This document shows positions 62,008 through 64,000 of a DNA stretch of 64,000 nucleotides, piece by piece. The DNA is from Shewanella canadensis. Its GTDB lineage: Bacteria > Pseudomonadota > Gammaproteobacteria > Enterobacterales > Shewanellaceae. A program made the position numbers and the translations under genes. The notes beneath the pieces are model-generated. The model was not told where the DNA came from, searched no databases, and saw only the letters and a list, made by a program, of their open reading frames with translations. The stretch is taken from NCBI RefSeq assembly GCF_003966225.1, contig NZ_RXNU01000013.1, positions 1-64,000 on the forward strand, given 5' to 3'. Each line of letters starts with the position of its first letter. Within the stretch, counting starts at the first letter, position 1.

Positions 62008-62598
62008 ATGGCAGTCATGAAATTTCTGTGTGACACCAAACGCTGCATCGAGTGTAACGGTTGTGTCACAGCTTGTAAGAACGAAAACGATTCCGCTCTC
62101 GAGTGGGGTATTCAACGTCGCCGCGTAGTAACAATTAACGATGGTGAGCCAGGTGAAGCATCTCTTTCAGTGGCTTGTATGCACTGTACCGATGCACCTT
62201 GTCAGGCAGTTTGCCCTGCAAACTGTTTCTACAAGACTGAAGACGGTTTAACGCTACACAACAAAGATACTTGTATCGGTTGTGGTTACTGTCTATACGC
62301 CTGCCCATTCGGTGCGCCTCAGTTCCCTAAGAAGGGTGCTTTTGGTAGCCGTGGCAAGATGGATAAGTGTACTTTCTGTGCCGGTGGCCCGGAAGAGACT
62401 CATTCAGATGCTGAACGTCAGAAGTACGGTTCAAACCGTCTGGCTGAAGGTAAGTTGCCTATGTGTGCTGAACTTTGTGCAACTAAGTCGCTATTAGCGG
62501 GTGATGCAGATATCGTTTCAAGCATCTATCGTGATCGTATTGTTGCACGCGGTAATCCAAATGCGATATGGGGTTATACCCCTAAGACTGGCGCGTAG
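62008..62598 (+). CDS. fdhB: Formate dehydrogenase iron-sulfur subunit
   Basis: A 196-residue protein with four cysteine groups for four 4Fe-4S clusters: CIECNGCVTACKNEN, CMHCTDAPCQAVCP, CIGCGYCLYACPFG, and a later C..C..C set in CTFCAGGPEETHS and CAELCATKS. It lacks its own Tat signal and is likely exported as a complex with the Tat-bearing FdhA. It relays electrons to the cytochrome b subunit. AGGAGA lies just upstream, and the gene starts 27 bases after fdhA. Confidence 0.94.
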   Translation: MAVMKFLCDTKRCIECNGCVTACKNENDSALEWGIQRRRVVTINDGEPGEASLSVACMHCTDAPCQAVCPANCFYKTEDGLTLHNKDTCIGCGYCLYACPFGAPQFPKKGAFGSRGKMDKCTFCAGGPEETHSDAERQKYGSNRLAEGKLPMCAELCATKSLLAGDADIVSSIYRDRIVARGNPNAIWGYTPKTGA

Positions 62599-62658
62599 GA
62601 CAAATAGGGCTGTGAACTCAGTTCATGGCCCTGTTACTAGTCCGATAAAGGAGTGAGT

Positions 62659-63666
62659 ATGTTATTAAAATCACTGCGTGGCCTGTTTGCTTTGCTGGTT
62701 TTACCTTTTGTTTTAACTATGGGGTTAGGTTTGAGCACATCGGCGCTTGCCGTCGATGATCAAACCAGCCAACAGATGGCCAATAGCAGCGAGGTCGATC
62801 TATGGCATGCTGTTAAGGCTGGCGATTCTGGTTATACCACCAAGAAGGGCGTTGAAAGTGGCGTTCTGATAAACGTATCGGCTATAGAGGCAACTGAGAT
62901 AAAGAATCAATACCTCACTCCAGCGATGGGGTTGGCGGTATTGGGTGTATTTGGTGCTTTCATCGTCTTCTATTTTGTTAATGGTCCCTCTAAGTTAAGT
63001 AAGGGCTACTCAGGCAAGATGGTATTACGTTGGTCTAAGGCTGACTTGTGGATCCACTGGGTATTAGCTATCTCTTGTCTGGGGCTGATACTTACAGGTA
63101 TCAACATCATGCTGGGTAAACATATTCTAGAGCCTTATGTGGGTGAAGGAATGTGGGCCGGACTGATTTCTGCTAGTAAGTTTATCCATGATTACGTGGG
63201 CCCTGTGTTTATCATATCTTGGATCTTGTGCGTCGTTAAATGGATGCCTCTGCAGACATTTAAGATGTATGACCTTAAGTGGTTCTTAGTCGTTGGTGGT
63301 TACATCAACTTCGGTCCATTCAAGGGTAAGCATCCTGATAGTGGTTTTGCTAATGCCGGTGAGAAGATGTGGTTCTGGACACTTACCCTGTTCGGGCTGT
63401 TCATCAGTGTTTCAGGCATGATGTTAGTCTTGCCTGGCTTAGATCTTCCTCGCGAAGCATCTTTTGCGGCACTACTGATACACGCTATCAGCGCGATCAT
63501 TATCATCGCATTTACTATCGTACATATTTGGATGGCGACAGTATTGAGTGAAGGTGGTATGGAGTGTATGAAGTCTGGTTATTGTGATGAGAACTGGGCC
63601 GTACAACACCACAACCTTTGGTATGATGAGATCAAGGCTAACGACACGTTGGAATATAAAGATTAG
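62659..63666 (+). CDS. fdhC: Formate dehydrogenase cytochrome b (gamma) subunit
   Basis: A 335-residue membrane protein with an N-terminal signal sequence (GLFALLVLPFVLTMGLGLSTSALA), a linker, and five further membrane helices. Histidines for two b hemes lie in helices (LWIHWVLAISCLGLILTG, KFIHDYVGPVFIISW, IHAISAIIIIAFTIVHIWMATVLS). The end has CMKSGYCDENWAVQHHNLWYDE. ATG 62659 with AAAGGAG upstream is preferred to GTG 62653. It passes electrons to quinone. Confidence 0.93.
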   Translation: MLLKSLRGLFALLVLPFVLTMGLGLSTSALAVDDQTSQQMANSSEVDLWHAVKAGDSGYTTKKGVESGVLINVSAIEATEIKNQYLTPAMGLAVLGVFGAFIVFYFVNGPSKLSKGYSGKMVLRWSKADLWIHWVLAISCLGLILTGINIMLGKHILEPYVGEGMWAGLISASKFIHDYVGPVFIISWILCVVKWMPLQTFKMYDLKWFLVVGGYINFGPFKGKHPDSGFANAGEKMWFWTLTLFGLFISVSGMMLVLPGLDLPREASFAALLIHAISAIIIIAFTIVHIWMATVLSEGGMECMKSGYCDENWAVQHHNLWYDEIKANDTLEYKD

Positions 63667-63676
63667 GCTTTAGTGT

Positions 63677-63743
63677 CGAGCTACGAGCTACGAGCTACGA
63701 GCTACGAGCTACGAGCTACGAGCTACGAGCTACGAGCTACGAG
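63677..63743. repeat. CGAGCTA heptamer minisatellite after fdhC
   Basis: CGAGCTA is repeated about 9.5 times directly after fdhC. The complement reads CTCGTAG, so the unit belongs with the CTCGCCA, CTCGCAA and CTCGAAT heptamers elsewhere in the window. Confidence 0.95.
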
Positions 63744-63768
63744 TCTTAAGCTGTAAGTCATAAGTAAA

Positions 63769-63801
63769 AGCGCCTCGGCCTAATAAGCCGGGGCGTTTTT
63801 G
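63769..63801 (+). terminator. Rho-independent terminator of the fdh operon
   Basis: CGCCTCGGC, loop CTAATAA, GCCGGGGCG (one G-T pair), then five Ts. Confidence 0.88.
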
Positions 63802-63904
63802 TATCTGGCTTTTGGAGTTGTGATTTTAGTTTCAGCTGTTGGTAGAAATAGAGAGGAAAGAGCAGCTTCGCTGTTGAGAACCGGGCACTCTTAGCAAGAG
63901 CAGA

Positions 63905-63963
63905 CACCACAACCTTTGGTATGATGAGATCAAGGCTAGCGGCACGTTGGAATACAAAGATTA
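63905..63963 (+). pseudogene. Duplicated 3' tail of an fdhC gene
   Basis: 59 bases repeat 63607-63665 (the last 19 codons and stop of fdhC) with four differences, and end in a TAA stop in the same frame. Differences change two residues (N to S, D to G) and leave one silent, so this looks like the tail of a diverged fdhC paralogue. No more of such a gene is visible in the window. The 63802-63904 bases between hold nothing else that I recognise. Confidence 0.8.
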
Positions 63964-64000
63964 AGTATGCAGTTCCTAGGTACTAGAACCTAGGAACTCA

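Overview
The window looks like a stretch of a Shewanella chromosome, a marine gammaproteobacterium of moderate GC. Several things point there. The tail of an rRNA operon and tRNA-Asp is followed by the order ykgJ-like, nsrR, yibQ-like, S41 protease, envC, gpmI, rhodanese, secB, gpsA. The acireductone synthase, the hut genes and a formate dehydrogenase locus with DUF3305/DUF3306 proteins, a TorD-like chaperone and a small Tat-signal subunit also fit. This placement comes from recognising gene content; no database was searched.

Layout. 1-550: 5S rRNA, tRNA-Asp and a degenerate second tRNA-Asp copy with hairpin insertions. 0.7-11.5 kb: housekeeping genes (NO-sensing regulator, murein hydrolase activator, glycolysis, protein export, glycerolipid precursor synthesis, a flavoprotein, an NlpC/P60 lipoprotein, mog). 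11.6-24.8 kb: a GlxA-type regulator, a hydrolase plus NatA/NatB-like ABC operon, an acyl-CoA synthetase, two hotdog thioesterases, a DUF4344 metallopeptidase, mtnC, a Sel1-repeat gene with an in-frame amber stop, and an esterase-like protein lacking the usual serine. 25-27.3 kb: an outer-membrane barrel, then an AT-rich FRG-domain gene bracketed by hairpin-rich DNA. 27.3-32.9 kb: hutI diverging from hutC and hutUH. 33-51.5 kb: assorted metabolic, envelope and transport genes, including a ZIP-like/permease fusion, a GH63 glycosidase, and an M6 protease preceded by a small lipoprotein that resembles its propeptide. 51.5-52.9 kb: a second hairpin-bracketed accessory gene. 52.9-63.7 kb: a complete periplasmic formate dehydrogenase locus with its own regulator, FdhD and a sigma-54 type promoter.

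How the genes work together. The fdh locus contains the regulator, sulfur-transfer protein, insertion chaperone, accessory iron-sulfur protein, Tat-exported catalytic subunit, four-cluster electron-transfer subunit and cytochrome b, so it could make a membrane-bound periplasmic formate dehydrogenase feeding quinone. The hut genes convert histidine to formiminoglutamate under HutC control.

Mobile and repeated DNA is the striking part. Three copies of a roughly 265-bp MITE-like element are present, one of them splitting a DUF3365 heme-protein gene. There are REP-like palindromes, heptamer minisatellites anchored on CTCG/CGAG, and a family of short hairpins with a CATCCATG apex. Two unrelated AT-rich genes (25983-27080 and 52037-52384) share matching upstream and downstream structured flanks whose stems differ in sequence but keep their pairing. 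That twin architecture is the best candidate for an undescribed system in this window.
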